From Atopsyche davidsoni (lineage: Eukaryota > Arthropoda > Insecta > Trichoptera > Hydrobiosidae), in the NCBI GenBank assembly GCA_022113835.1, contig JAILWY010000026.1:2934001-2998000 (forward strand): a stretch of DNA of 64,000 bases. The letters are read 5' to 3'. Positions 1-15,060 of the stretch are shown one piece after another. The notes under the pieces were generated by a model. That model worked only from the letters and a program-made list of their open reading frames with translations, ran no database searches and was not told where the DNA came from. Numbering within the stretch: position 1 is the first letter of the stretch; each line of letters starts with the position of its first letter. The translations under genes were made by a program, and so were the position numbers.

Positions 1-3000
1 TACTCGATATAACAATGGGTATGCTTACTTTTTTATTGTTTGTATTGTAATTTTTTTATTTGCATTTTTAGTGAAAGCAAAGTAGCCACACTAATAAAAA
101 ATATCTGATGAATCGGATTTTTAGCCAACAACATTTAGTGCTTAAGTTTTAAAAATAATATATGTATATAATACACGTGTTGTGTTAGGGACGAGAAAAT
201 AAAGAAAAAGTTTATCGGTCGTTCATTAAATATTCAATAGGTCAGTTCAGACTTTTTGCTTAGGTACGCACTCATGAAACGATAGGAATAAAATCAAACG
301 GAAACTTCTTGGCCAACGCGATTTGATGACTTAGTCCTTATAAATCATGTATGAACATAACCTATTTTACTTACACATTATTCAATAGATAACCTGAATC
401 ACCACTTCAAAGTAACACGTATAAAATATTAATATATTTTTATCCTAGAACGTTACATTGATTTCAAACGCTATGTTTCTTAAAACATTTAGTTCATTGT
501 CAGTAATAAAATAAGAATGTAGTGATCATTTAAGGTTATTACTTTGAAACGAGTTTTTTTTTCCGTGAGTAGCTTCATTAAAAATGAAATTAAATGCTTA
601 TTTAAAATTGCCTGGATTTTAAATGTCACGCAGGATTTGTTTGCAATCTTCAAACCAGGAAACAATCAATCTCCTAGCCCAGCCCACCAAGGCATCGTAA
701 TTTACGAAAGGTAAACATTAATATATAGTATCTGGGTCGTCGTTATCTTTGAACTTTTGATGCAAGCGTTCCCATCCGTACTCAGGTGAGTACTCCTCTG
801 CGTGATTGCTAAATAACAAACAGGTGCTCACTTTAAACGGACACCTGTTTTAATCTGTGCACAATCGAATAATCGATTCGAATTAATGAATACTTAGACA
901 TTTAATAAATCAATAAATTATTGGACAACTATTGTGAGTGGTATTCGTATAAAAGAATTGTCGATTCGAAATAAAATCGCAACTTTCAATATTAAATAGT
1001 TTAATAATATTCAACTCAGTTTGATAATGCCAACGTGCAAGGTTGGCGAAATCAGTATATATATTTATTATTATTATAATATTTATTTAAAAAAAAAAAA
1101 AAAATCTTAACGGATAATTTAATCTGGAACTATCTTGCAAAAAACAACCTACCAAAAATGTGGTTAAAGTGTTCGTATCTACTATTTATATTTTGAAAAA
1201 TATAGAAACAATATATAAATATAAAAGTCTTCCAGTATGCGTCGATTATTTTGTTGTAATATTAGAATTATATTGATTATAAACATAAATCAATTATGCC
1301 TTCCGCTGGTGATTTTACTTTACATTTCACCTGATCCATGTACTCGCGAAAAATGGCAACAGGTATTGAGCTTGCAGTCATTGCGATCGCACCCCCCGCT
1401 GTCTGGTGAACTTCTATTGTGCGCTTCTCGACGCCCTCGAGCCTTCGCTAATGGCACGGCTGGCCTACTTCTCCGATATGTCATCACGATCCATTTGAAA
1501 ACACCGTCGGACTGGCCAAGTGGGTAACGCGTGCAGTTAGCCGTGTTTTTCGTTATTGCTCCTCGATCAGTTGGCTGCGCGATACGCTGACCTATAAAGT
1601 ACTCTGCATACGTTGTTTTGACTATCACTAACCTTGACTGTCTGTATTATAAACGTGATTGAATATGATTTATTTTAAATTGGTATTGGATGATTTCGAT
1701 TTGTTATTTCGATGCTACGTTTGTTATTTCCGATTTCGATTCTTGTAGCGTTGAAAAAAATTGACGAAAATATCCACTCAATGTCGAGAATATTTAATGT
1801 GTTTATTGAACTTTAATGTACAATAGATAGATGTGGCTAATACAATTTTGTTTATAAATTTATAAAAAAATACTCAGTGCAGTGATTGCTTTCAATTTAT
1901 TTTTCACTTCATATTTTATATTTATACATATATGTATAAATGTATATACATACTTTGTTTTTTACCATGCTGATCTATTTTAGTAATAAAATTGTTTTTT
2001 TTTATAATGTTGTATAATTTACATGGTTTGTATATTGCATTTATATTTAATAAAAGTTTTTGCTACCAACTAAAGGATTAACAGATGTCCGAAGTTATAT
2101 ATTATATAATTAATCCATCCATTTCCTTGTTAATTATCTAACAATAAAATATTCTATGCACAAAGTCGACCAAGTCTGCTACAATCTTATCTACAGACAG
2201 CTTCCTTATTAGCTTAAATTGTATAATGCCTCCCAGTGGATTTCACGGTGGCTAGATAATTCCATTAGTCATCCTTTAACATTCAATCTATTTACTTTTC
2301 ATTACACTAAGATGTGGCCATAAGCATCTGCCATTGGGTCGCATAGACGTGCCATTGGCCACTTTATATAGGAAATTGTTCAAGCAACTAGCTAAGAATT
2401 TTCCCTTTTAAACGTTATCTTTTGTGATTTTATGGGGTACGACATAAAATATTTTACAAATGTCGGTTACAAGTGATGTCAGAAGTATAATGACTTCAAA
2501 ATTGCTTTATTTGTGGTTCTTAAGATTTTAAAGTAGTTTTGCTTCACTAAATGATTTTTTTTTAAATATTTTTTATTTAATATACATGATTTAAAAAATA
2601 AGTTGATTTTTGTGTCTCAATTAAATGCAATATATTTTTCCTAAAAAATGAGTAAGTGTTTTCTTCTAAGGTTACAACAATCGTGGTTTTAATTTAATAC
2701 ATAAAAAAAAACAAAATAGTTATACTGATAATGTGAGACAGTAAAGAATGGAGATTAAATAATTCACATAGTATTTTGTTCAATACTCGTATAATTTACA
2801 TAAGATACCAATGTAAAATCTATTTGACGGGTCAATTTATTATTCAATAATAATATCCTTGAAAGGGTAAAAGGGATGAGCATTTCCTCGAATCGTGACC
2901 ATTCGTTTTACGGGGGTTTGAATTGTTCGCATTCCTTGTGTAAAGTAGAAGAATTCGGGTATCTTCGCAGCCGACCAGAGACGCGTTAGTCGAGTCGTAA

Positions 3001-3852
3001 GCAAGTGTTTGATCGACATGGATTTATAATGTTCTCTGTATTTACTTACGCTTCCCATTTAAATGGCCGGTAATTTTGTTTGGTTTTTTTCCGCTGTCGT
3101 GAGGCACGTTTGTACTCGCAGACAGACTGGCCTCTCGCCTGTACTGCTGAGTACTTCGTGTTTTTTAGGAGCACTTCATTATAAAAAAAAATGTAAACAT
3201 TGGTATTAAAAAATAACGAAGCAAATGCGTTGGTAAATACAAAACAGGTTCTATTCGTGACATTTCAATGAAATCATTATTTTTATTTGCTTAAGAATGC
3301 TTATTTACTTTCAATATCAATAATATATAATAAATAAAACAAAACGACCGATCAATTAGAAACAGTCTAAAATGTTTTTTGATAGATTTAATATAATTTA
3401 AACGACGTTAATTAAATTAATTGAATATTTAAATTTGTCAATTTATTTATTCTAGTTTTCCTCAAAAAGTTGCTTCATCAACAACACTTAGTCACGAGTC
3501 ATAAATTAATTATAATCCATTTGCAGATTTCGATATTTTTAGTCGTTTTCATAAAAACTGTAGATGAAGCTCTAGACCGGCCGGCTGCTACTTACATGCT
3601 TTTACTCTTTGCATAATTGTGAATTTCGCGTATAACTTGTATCATATAACATTGTGTCGTGCTCTAGCCGGCACCTCAGCATGACGCCCAAAAAAAGTCT
3701 GCACTCTTGAAGTAATGTATTCTCTCATTGAATATTCTGCCATTCCACGTTTAGTAGACTCGCAATGATTTGCCTACGATGCATTTTGTCTGGATATTTC
3801 CATACTGGCCGCCGCACGTGACGTACCAGGGCTACGTGCCTGGGCTGCCGAT

Positions 3853-3875
3853 CAGACCAGACCAGACCAGACCGG
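3853..3875 (+). repeat. Short pentamer tandem repeat (CAGAC)n
   Basis: Four to five consecutive cagac units within a GC-richer island at about 3790-3900. No coding content is recognised around it. Confidence 0.8.
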
Positions 3876-6800
3876 CTGCAATTTGTCTGACAAGACAGCG
3901 CACATGATGCATCTGTCCTTCAAGCGGTGCACCAATCATCGACTGCAATCTCCCATCGTCTCATCTGCATACAATGTTGAACAATACCGCATAGCAAACA
4001 ATGCCCGGTGCATCCATCATAAGAGCTCTTGAACTTGGAGCGTGTTTGATCAATACGTGGAAATAAAACAACTACTAGGATTGGTTTAGTCCTGTTTTGT
4101 ATGCTCGAAACAAATCGACCCATGCCATGCCCGCAGTACACTATCAGATTAACAAACACACAATAAATTCAATGGGTTTTTTGGTTCAAACTTAAATAAT
4201 ATTTTTTTATATAATTCAACAAATACCATTTTAGTTATGATCCATAATAAGTTATGATAATTCAAAAGTTGTCATACGTATATTTTTTCGACGATAATTC
4301 ATGTTAGATCAGGTAAGGTTAACTTATCTTACTAGGCTACTAGTCGGAGACGTCGACTTTTAATCTAGTGTTCAGATGTTCAAAACTTTCTCTTAGTAAA
4401 CAAATCTCAAAACTATGATATTTATAGTTCGTGGAATTTTGTGTATATTGTTTATTAATGAGATATTATAATCGTTGAGGCACTTGGCATATTTTAGTTG
4501 TCAGCTATGTTGCTTGTTATCTATTTCAATTTATAATGTAATTCAATGAATCTAAAATATAAAATAATCGATTTAAACTCACAAAACATTTTTGTTTTTT
4601 TTCATATGGTTACAATAACATGGCAGATATGGTTGTATCATCATTTATTTTTGTAAAATGTTTGTTTGCGTTTTCTTTATCAAGTAGAGTTCACGATATG
4701 GCAGAGCAAGGTAGTTCCATGTAACGCGCATAGTTTCATCCTTAAGATGCATTCCGGAGATTCCAGTTAAAAAGACATAAATACTCTGCGTCGTACCTAG
4801 CGAGCCCCCAGCTGTTTCTACGCGTCGCCTGTAAAATGTAAAAAAGGATGTCTCCCGTGATACGACTCCTGTCGCATTCATCATCCTGCTATCTGCCTGT
4901 CGCTCAGGCACTGCAGCCGAAGTCGCGGGTATTTAATGCTCTCTGCTCCTTATCTCAGAATGTCTCGTCCTGTCCTTTATTATCGTGGCAACTTCGGCCA
5001 CGCTATTATCACGCCACTGCATGCGATTCACGTGAAAGCAACACAAGATAATAGTTTTTGATGTATAATATTATGACTGAATAAACTTTAATAGACTTTT
5101 ATATTCCGACACATCCTTCTCGTAGACATGGAAAATATCTCTACCCCTGAGTTGCATAAATGAAATTCGAAGCTATTTATCGGTCAAAAATTTATTAGTC
5201 TTGCTTTACGGCATTTGTTCGAACATTTTACTATTTTTTGTTGTAGATATAGTGTTTTGAGTATATGTGAGTATAAAAGCTCACACGTAAGTACACCCAG
5301 AATTTTAGTGCCTTTCCTTTATACATGCTTAAAAATGTATAATCTGTGCTAAGTTTGTAATTATATAAATTTTTATAATAATTTTATTTCATTATTTAAA
5401 CAAGGATATTTATCATTCAAATTTAGCATTAATTAAATATTATCCCAACATTGTATTTTATACATCTGAAAAAAACGTAAAATATTTTAAAAATTGTAAT
5501 TTAATAATATTGTCTATGCTACAAATTTTAGTTAAATGTGACATTTACTTATTTTATAAGGTGTTTATAAAATAACCACCAGTGTAATAGTCAAATTACT
5601 CAGTTATGGCGTCACGTCATGCAAGCTCACGCGTAAACCAAAGCTCCGAGATACAACTCGCTGACGTCGCATTTTTGCGACGCATTTTGTATCTTAATAG
5701 ATTCGCGTCAAGCGATGGTGTTATTATGACGAGATCAGTTAACCCTTGAAGTCCGTACAAGTGTGCCGCTTTGTTCTCGGATTTATGAATGAGCACGAAC
5801 CCAGAGCGGTTATTAGCACTTTGCTCGTTTTAATTAATTTCAATTGTGAATAAGAAAAAAATGTATTTATCGTACATTGAAAACTTCACAATTGATTTTA
5901 ACAATGAAAAATTAGTATTTTCAGCATATTATACATCACAAAGAAAATGTATTTTTTATCATAGTAAGTTTTGAAATATTTTAATTTTCACTAAATTTTT
6001 TATAAAAAAAAATTACGATATATTTTTATCTACAATATATGAATAAATAAGATTATGTACACTTCCTTTGCGCCTGAATAAATGTATTTCTTTTATTAAT
6101 AGTACGTGACTTTTACGTTGCGTGTCTTCACTACAATTCTATTGCATTTTTCCTTTTTTTTTTTAGCTTATCTTAATTTTGATGTCTGCCGCTTGTGGAG
6201 GCATATGCGTTTATAAAAAAATATATATTCGCATTTTTTGAGTTCCAGAATCTTGATGCGCTAAAAGCTCTGAAAGCTCGCAACCTTTTGATTGCATAAC
6301 AGATCCTTATCTCTCCCGCGATCCTGCACGGAGCTAGTGCTGTGCCGCGAGCGCGCTCACGACTCACGAGGCCGCTGCCTGGCCTATGACATCACTTTAA
6401 TTCGCCGGTGGAAATTCACGTGCCGCGCCGCAGAAAACAAACATCACTCCTTCGTGATGACGACCGCGCGAACAACCGCTAGCCGGGACATCGACTTGAT
6501 GAACTGTCGCGTTCGTTTGTACCGTTTAAAAGTAAAAAGCCTACGAACTTTTAAAATATATTTTCACTCCTGTCTGATAAGTCATGGCTAAGGTTTATAA
6601 GTACTCTTCTTTCTTACACGTACAGTTATTTAAACGAGCTCTTGTTGTCTGGTAATGCATAATATATATATGCACTTAATTATTACGTGTCTTTATGTTA
6701 TTGTGGTTATATTATATTGAATGATACAAATACGTATATCAGTATTAAATTAAAACCTAGTGGCAATAAAATTTTCTATCCTGTATATTTATAAAATTGA

Positions 6801-9800
6801 ATGCCACCATATTAATATAGTAAACAACCCTTGGTCGTGATGCTAATAAAATAGCGCAATAAATAAGGTATAATTTCAAATTTATGATTTTATATTAAAA
6901 ATAAATCATCCGTTCTCACTTGATAATATATTATTTAGCCTCCGAGGTAAGTCTCGGCTGCCCCGCTGCGATCTCGTGTCCTCGCGTAGTTTCCGACGGG
7001 CAGCGGCGTCCGCTCGGTGCGGTGACCAGGTGACTCTGGTCCAGCGAGCCCCTCAACTCCGGAGTATGCTACGTCAGCCACAGACGTTGCGGTCAACCGA
7101 TCACACATCGCAAGGGCGAGGAGGGGGCAAAGAACTTGTTATAGGTTTTCTTAAAAATAACTGCCTTTTAATATTCCAAAAGCTTTGTCATTTGTCAGCA
7201 TACAGCGCTCGCAAACTCAGTGATTCGAGTGCTCGCGCTTCGAACACCATGCCAAGGACAGGGTCGCTGAATGTTTTTTATCATACTTTATTTTTTTCTC
7301 TAATAATATTTTATTATCTTTAATCCGTATTTCCATTTTTTTTCTACAAGTGACTATAGTATTATAAAAAAATTAAGTCCAGTAAGCAGTGGAATTGCGA
7401 CTCGCTGTCTGTATTCCCTGTAAGTCCACTTAACCACTTACTAACCCAGCGTATAATCAGCAACATTTTTTTAGTAAAATATATAATATTTCTCTAGCTT
7501 TCGTTAAGACTATGTTAGTTTTATCCAATGTTATAAATAATACTATTCGGTTCTACAATCTTTTAGCAGTTTCTTTTTCATATTCTGTAGTTTAAACTCA
7601 TTTTCACCTTCTTTAAGTACATCGTCTTGTACGTATTATATTAGCAAGTTAGTACATATAAACTACTGTAACATGGTCACCTCGAGCTGCGAAGTTATCC
7701 CCGTCGTCTACTTTATGCCTTCCGTACGCCACACTAGCTGCAGAGCCGAGCACTGTTGTAAGTTATCTGCCAATAAGGGGCCAGCGGACGCGACCAGGCC
7801 GCGGGTGCAGACGCCGCGCGTCCCCGAGCTGGCGTGCATTTAATAGCAATATGAGTTACAGTGACAATGTATTATTACTTACTCCACGGTAACAAAGCAG
7901 CCGCACAGCATCGCCCCCGGCAATTTGCAGAGCTACATAAATTTCAAAAAATAAAATTATTCTACCACACTACTCGATAGTTATTTTTAAAAAAATGTTG
8001 ATAGTTCAATATGAGCTAATATTTTAAGAGAAATCATCGTCACTATAAGAACTTATTCTTAGTAGTGCTTTTATGACATGTTGATATCAGCGCCCCTTTA
8101 ATATTTTATGTATAACCCGTATGCTTGCCTGTTTATACTTGATTATTTTCAGAGCCACACAAAGGCCTAGAACATGCTGGATATAAACAAACTTAACCCA
8201 CAAACGCATGCGAGTCATGTTCCATGCCAGAAATCATTTGCCTATGCTTTGCATAATGTCGCATCACTCTCAAATAATAGCGCAGAACATTACACCGTAG
8301 CGTAGAGTATTAAAATTCACCGGTGACTTGCGTAATTTAAATTTTATTCGTGTATGCACTGCTCAGCGTTTACTCTGAAAGCTGTTGTTTTTATTGTCTA
8401 ATCGAATTAGTGGTTTTTTTTTACATCAAGATAAAAAAAAAAAACACTCAGCAAAAGAAAACAACGTAAATGTCTCTGCTTCAAAGTTTATTCATAAAAA
8501 GTGTTGTTTCTGTGAGAGATTTTAGCGTGGAAGATATTTTTGACATTTTTATTGAAATAAAAAGTAGCCTAAAAACATGTTTGCTCTCCTGAATTTGTGA
8601 TCGCGCTTAATAAAATTTATCGAAGCATTTCGTCACTCTCACAAACAAAGGAACGGACTCGCGTATTTGGCAGGCTGCTTTGAATATTAATATTTAATAA
8701 TTTTCCGAGAAAATGTGCCAGCGAGTGCCATCAGTCGACTCTGCCCACGTCGGTGGCCGCCTTCCTGAATACTTTTTATACTGTGGTGACGATTAGTGAA
8801 GGAACTATCGAATGCGAACATTTATTCATAAGATCGATAAACATAATTGTATCGAATGTGCCATACTATTAATTGAACAAAACTTCTACTTAACACTTTA
8901 TAAAATTAATCAACGCAAGCATAAGTTTACCTGATCTTCTAACCTAGTGCAGTTATTGGGTAGCAAAATATATATCTAAAGTTAAATTGATTTGTGATAC
9001 ATAATATATATATATATTATTTCATGAATATTAAAGTTTACAATATAAAATAAACAGCTTCTTTGTATTTTTCACCATTTTGTTAAGCTCATTTTAATAT
9101 TATATTGCTTAAAATAAAACATCCAACCGATTGAGTCAATAATCCTGCCAGCAGTATTGGCGACTGAAGTCTGAGGGAAGTAAATTCACATTGAGAGCAG
9201 CGGACCGCGAAGACGCCGATGTCTACACACATTTCAAGTAAAAGCTTTATTTTCGAATCTGTTCACACGTTATTTATTAAATATATACATTTGCGTAGTG
9301 TTTAACGTTACGGGGACGCTTTGAGATTACTTAACCTTGTTGAAATGTATAAATATTGCTATCGTGTTTTTTTACGATAGTTAGTAATTTATTGCCAAAT
9401 TTACATTACTTTAGTGAATATTGATGATAGTCACGGCGTGTTGTTTTGGCACACTTCAAAGTGTTTTATGTTTGTAATCTGTTTGCGAATTCTCTTTATC
9501 TTTTCTGTCCTTTTGATTTGTTTATTACTATAAAATGACCGAATCGTTCTGTTCAAATTATACAAAATGAACGTTTACTAAACTCGATACGATTGTTTTG
9601 TAAATATTAAATGAACACTTACATTGTTGTCTCACACTTAAACGTCAAATATTAAAAGATGGTTACATGATGGATACAAACGATGCTTTATTTAAGTCTT
9701 CTGTACTGAACAACTCGCTCAAATAGCATGCTTTTATAATAGTAATTATTTTTTTATAGCTTTACTTCTAACTTATAAAAACTTAAATATTAAATTATCT

Positions 9801-12800
9801 AAACATGATTTTTGATGATTTAAAATTTTGCGAACTTAAATAATTAAATAAGTTGATTATTCGAAACGATCGCATGCCGAAATTCAATAGAAAATATCAT
9901 TTTTGTGTTTTCCTATTTTTATGCCTCTTGCGTGTCATTAACGACGTAACTCAAATATTTATCGTTGCGGTTTTTTCCTTTGTTTTAAGTTTCGGCTTGT
10001 TCAAAGAACAGCCGGCAGACGTGGGCGCCCCCGGAGACTCTCGGTCTGTTCTGATCTGTTCCGAGAAGCCCCCCTCGTCTGCCCCCGGTCTGGGCGGCCC
10101 CCCCCTCGGGCCAGGTGTCGTCGGCGATTGTTTCTGCAGTGTTCTCATTAACATTAATTTGAGGCTATTGACGTGCAGACAATAGGCCGGTGACTCAATG
10201 CAAGCAAAAAAAAATTCATGCATATTTATATGCTGAAAATATGCGAATTTGGGTCAAGTGAAAACACACGCTGTTTAGAAACTCATTATATGTTGTACGA
10301 CAAGGGAAGACTCTAGAATTTCGTCTACTTTTTTGAACTCTTTTAGTCACGCCTGAAGATTCTTTTTCACAACTTATATGTATTTTAGAGAAGCAGAATC
10401 CTATGAAATTTAACATTTTCCATTATTTTCCGGTAAACCAAACTACGTTTTAACTTCCTTACCCTTCGTTTTTCCGCAATAAGCTATCTAAGCTTTTAAG
10501 ACCTTTGTGTTCCGTTTGTAATGTTAACAAAATCTACATATTATGATCTACGTATTTTTTATTTATCATTTTTGTGGCGGTTAAAGCCTGAAAAATATTT
10601 CACGTCACAATTTTTGGTTATTTATTCATATTGGACTATAAGGGACTCTTCACGTTTGCATGACCTAATATTTTTTTGTGTAGGGTGCCGATGCTACCGA
10701 GTCTCCCCTCTTTGTGTGTCGCGTGGGTCTCGAGACTCTGCGTACAAAGGATAGATTTATGTTCGAGATAAATAATTAAGCACGTTTCTGAGATTTGCCT
10801 CCGCTCCCAGCCTCCCCTTCTTTCCCATTTTCTTTTATAATTTATTGGTCCAAACGCACACAAAACGGCAGCTTATTCACCGGGCCGGTGGACGGCGTGC
10901 GAGCCTCGCGCACGCATGAGCAATATTGATGTTCTTTCGTATCGCGAAGGGGACTTCTCCGGTTCGAAATATCTAAATCGCGAGGCGGCAATGGCTCCCG
11001 CCCCCTGAAAAATTTACAGCATTTTTTTTCCTCTTTGTGGTTTACTCGTTTGTCTCAGTTACAGCGTTTATTATGCAATTTACACCGTGTCCTCTTAAGA
11101 AGTCTGTTTAGACTCGATAAAATAATGCTTAGCAGGTGCGATGCTCATGTAGCCACAATATATTACTTTTTGTACTGTTTTCATTTTTTTTTTGCTTTTA
11201 TTATATTATTTATGTACGAGCGTTATGTAAATGATGAACATACTTATATTTTGTAAAAATAAAACGATTTAAAACTATTATTGTTTTATACGTGTGTGAT
11301 TTATTTATATCTTTTTTTTTTTTATTCTTCGTGCCTACATTTAGTTTTCTAAATGCATGCCTATACTTGCAATAAACGTTTTCAGTCAATTTTTACATTG
11401 TCTTTATTTATTTGTTAATTGTAGTCATCATTCGTGCCTAATTTATCGTGCCCATATTTTATTTAGTTTTTATTCTAGTATTTATTGGTATTGTTTTTTT
11501 ACATTACAATTTTCGACAGACATGAATTACAAATAATTTTTTTATTTATTAAAAAATTATTTTAATTTATCGATGCAAGCTTATTTTATCGATTTTTTGT
11601 CTATAAATTTTTCGTATTTACTCCTCGTTATTAAATTATAAACATATTAATAAAAGCCCAGAAACGGTCAAACGTCGTTTTACAAATTGAATTCATAAAA
11701 TCATATTTAAATACAATATGTACTGCCTTCATAGATGAATATTTATATTTCAAGTTGTATAATTAAAATATTATTCTGCAAAAAACTTGGATTTAACATA
11801 CAATTAAAACATCATATTTTAATTAATTATTTCAATCAAATATACTAGTTCGTTATAAATGGACTCTATGAAAACATACAAAACTTTAAACTCCCACCAA
11901 AAGTTTGCAAATCCGCATTCGTGAGTCCTTCGGGCGTGACGGAGCAGTTAGCACTCGAGCTGACTAATTCTGTTATGCCGGGTGGGAGAAAGTCAAACAT
12001 GAATATGCATATCCCACTCATCCCCTGACCCACTCTCCCCGCAGCGTGAAACCAGCATCCTTCATAAGGAAAATAAACATTCCCTAGATATTTCATAAAT
12101 TTCCTTCATAATTGTCAACACAGCGACCGATTACCGCGTCATCAAAAGAATCTATTTACATAATTTATTTTGTTTTTATTGTCTGCCAGATGCAGCGGTG
12201 ATGAAACAAATCATTCCATTCGAGTGGACGTGTCTCTGCTGATTTATATCTCGGTTTAATTTTATGTATCTCTTTGATAGTTTCACGGCTGCTTTTTCAC
12301 AGCCGGATCACGTGTCACAGGCTTATCAAGTTACTGTTGCAATTCGCGGCGTCAACATTGTGTTTTATAGCTAGACGATGCACAAACGAAGACTGATTGA
12401 ATTGCCCATGACCTCTAAACTGAATGCATGCTCATGGGCCTTGTCTAATCAGCTATTTTCGTTATTTATGATATTTTATATCAACCATGTTAATGTTACG
12501 TTTTGACATGTAATCTCTTCACAATGTGTTGAAAAACTAAAATTTAGTATCAACCTTGCATTCATATTTTTTTAAATAAATATTATTAAAATATTAGTTT
12601 GATTGTTATATTAGGCATTCTGATAATTAAGAGGATGGAAAAAATTGTAAGCCTTTTGGGTTTATTGTAATAACAGTAATTTTAGATTTATATTAAAGTA
12701 ACCAACCTTACTTCGCTAACAAGAAGTTACCAGCTGACCCGCTTTATATGAAGTCTTTCATAGACTTGTAATAAAATGTAATGCTTGTTTTCATGGTTAT

Positions 12801-13093
12801 ATGGAACTCTCCGACCACACGGATTAATTAATCTGACACAGTGATATCGTGTCCCTGCTAAATGATAGTAATTTTAAAAAGGCACTATTTCGTGCCAACG
12901 ATTAGCGTAAAATGAAATTGGTTATTCCTGAAATATTAGAGATAATTGTCGTTTGCTAATCTAAAAGTGAAATGTAAATTTACTGAGTTACTGAGACTTC
13001 TTTAGTAGAATTTATGCTTTATTCAGATTAAGTCGCAGTTACCAGCTGGGATTCCACGACCTGACTAACTTGTAGATAAGACCCGTGCATCTC

Positions 13094-13107
13094 TTATCTT
13101 ATCTGGT
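13094..13107. promoter_or_regulatory. Tandem GATA-factor type sites
   Basis: tcttatcttatctg contains two abutting TTATCT cores (AGATAA on the minus strand), a spacing typical of GATA-factor elements. A single short site pair in AT-rich DNA can also arise by chance. Confidence 0.25.
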
Positions 13108-14985
13108 GTTCGTTGCCAGGCCGAGCACCACGGATCACCGGCAGCCTCTTTCACAATAACCTTCTGTCTCCGAGTCCAACACAACCGGACGGGTTTGATA
13201 ACCTTAGCATTTAGAGAAACATTTCCAGTGTTTATATGTGAATGTTTTTGTTTTGATTCTGTCAATGTTATCACAAAGAACTTGACTGAAACACGCGGAT
13301 AAAATAAAGATTTTATAATACTGAATGTACACATAACGCATGCTTTTACGAATGAATGAGAAATAGCATTGGCAAAGTATTTATCAAGCGTGTTTATTTC
13401 ATTGAAGTATTCGTTGAAGTAGATAGATTAGTTTATATATAATTTATTAACTGCTAAAATGATGCAATGTGTAAATTAAAATTAATTCATGACAAAAATT
13501 ATGTTTACGGAAACTTTCATTTTTATTTTTTTAAGCAACAAAATCTTTATGGTTATGCTGTTGCTCTCGATTAAATAATTCATAAAATACTCATCAAATT
13601 AGGCATTTTGTTTCCATTATTACAAGTATAATTTATACTTATCTCGGAAGAAAGGAACCCATATAAATTATTTTTATTAATAATTGTACATGTTTTACAA
13701 TATGCAAGAGCTTTGCACATGACTCTCACACTTCACTTAGTAAATTGCCACAGTACCAAAAACAAATTCAAACAGAGTGCTCGGTAGTGAGTTGTGAGTG
13801 AGGAAGGCCAGCTTCCTGGTTACCCACTCGCGCTGCAGGTCGTGCCTCCGGCTGCGGGATCCTCCGCCCGCGTCTCGCACGACCCTCCCTTCCTCTCCGG
13901 GTTGCCAATTAATTGAGTTGATGATTAATTGCTGAAGCCCTTCCGGTTTTGTGACTAACCTCATTTTGCGATTTCTATGCCGCTGTTTCTCGCTCTGTTT
14001 TATTGAAGCGTTTATAATTCGGTGAGATCTTCTATTGTTTAATGATTTAAGACGGCATGCTGGTTTTTATTTGCGACGACCTTTATACTTGAAATCAAAT
14101 CGTAAAATTTTACGGTATTTATTTTCTAATTAGCAATAGATCGATGAATCCAGTTTTTGCCAACGTAGGGCTCGGACAAACACGACAATCAGCAAAAAAA
14201 TTAGTTAAGATAGGCTATCGACATAAACACACGTTAATTACAATTTTTAATAAAATTTTTGAGTTTTATATAATTTTTATTAAATATTGAATGTTACCTA
14301 AAAGTTTATAGAACCCGGCCGTGTGCAATATAAAGTTTTGTTTTGAAATCACAATTATTGAATTCTGCCAATTGGAGATTTAACATAACCCTCTACACCC
14401 GTCATTTGTCGTTTACAAATATAATTCATTGAAAGCATTACAAATCACTCTACTTGGCTCAGGGTATTAATAAACAATGACTTTCTGAATAGATCAAAAT
14501 AGATTTCACATTAAAAATTAATTAATAATTTAATTTATTCAATATTGACTATGCGCTAGCTAAGAGCGCGCAGTTAGCCGGATATGAACTGTTGCTCCCG
14601 GCCAGACCTCCGTGCCCTCTTGGTGTAATTATTTCTCTCGAGCCTACAATTTGCTAATTGAATTCGTCCAAGTCATCGATTTAGGTGGGCGGTTGCGCAA
14701 CAAGTCTCGCCGCAAACTACGTTAATTCTCGAATCTATCCATTAGCTGAGAAAGGCATTAATGGGCCTATAGCGCTGTGCATAACGTTAGCAACAATTAA
14801 TGCGGGCCATTCCGTAATGCGATACGTTTCCCTTATTGCAACTTTCACCCGTGGGCTGCAGTTTGTTGGTTCTCGCTCTGAAGGGAGCGCAACTATCGGC
14901 GTTTTCACATTCCTGCTCATAGTCAGTGGCATGCGGTGGAATTTTGCCCATGGCAAGCATGTATGTTTTATCTCCTTCAGATGTT

Positions 14986-14990
<5 letters not shown>

Positions 14991-15059
<69 letters not shown>
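14991..15059. repeat. (AT)n microsatellite
   Basis: An uninterrupted AT dinucleotide run of about 34 units, flanked by GT-containing variants (tgtgt before, gtctgtgtgt after). Chance open frames through it give long Tyr/Ile runs and are not genes. Confidence 0.97.

Positions 15060-15060
<1 letters not shown>

Noticed and set aside
6976..7323. 115-codon frame whose QVTLVQRAPQLRSM faintly recalls the Slingshot N-terminus (VTVQRSP and the LQxM region)
   Set aside because: The resemblance is a few residues, the order and spacing do not fit, there is no phase-0 donor after it, and the frame runs on into AT-rich Phe/Tyr/Leu-rich sequence.
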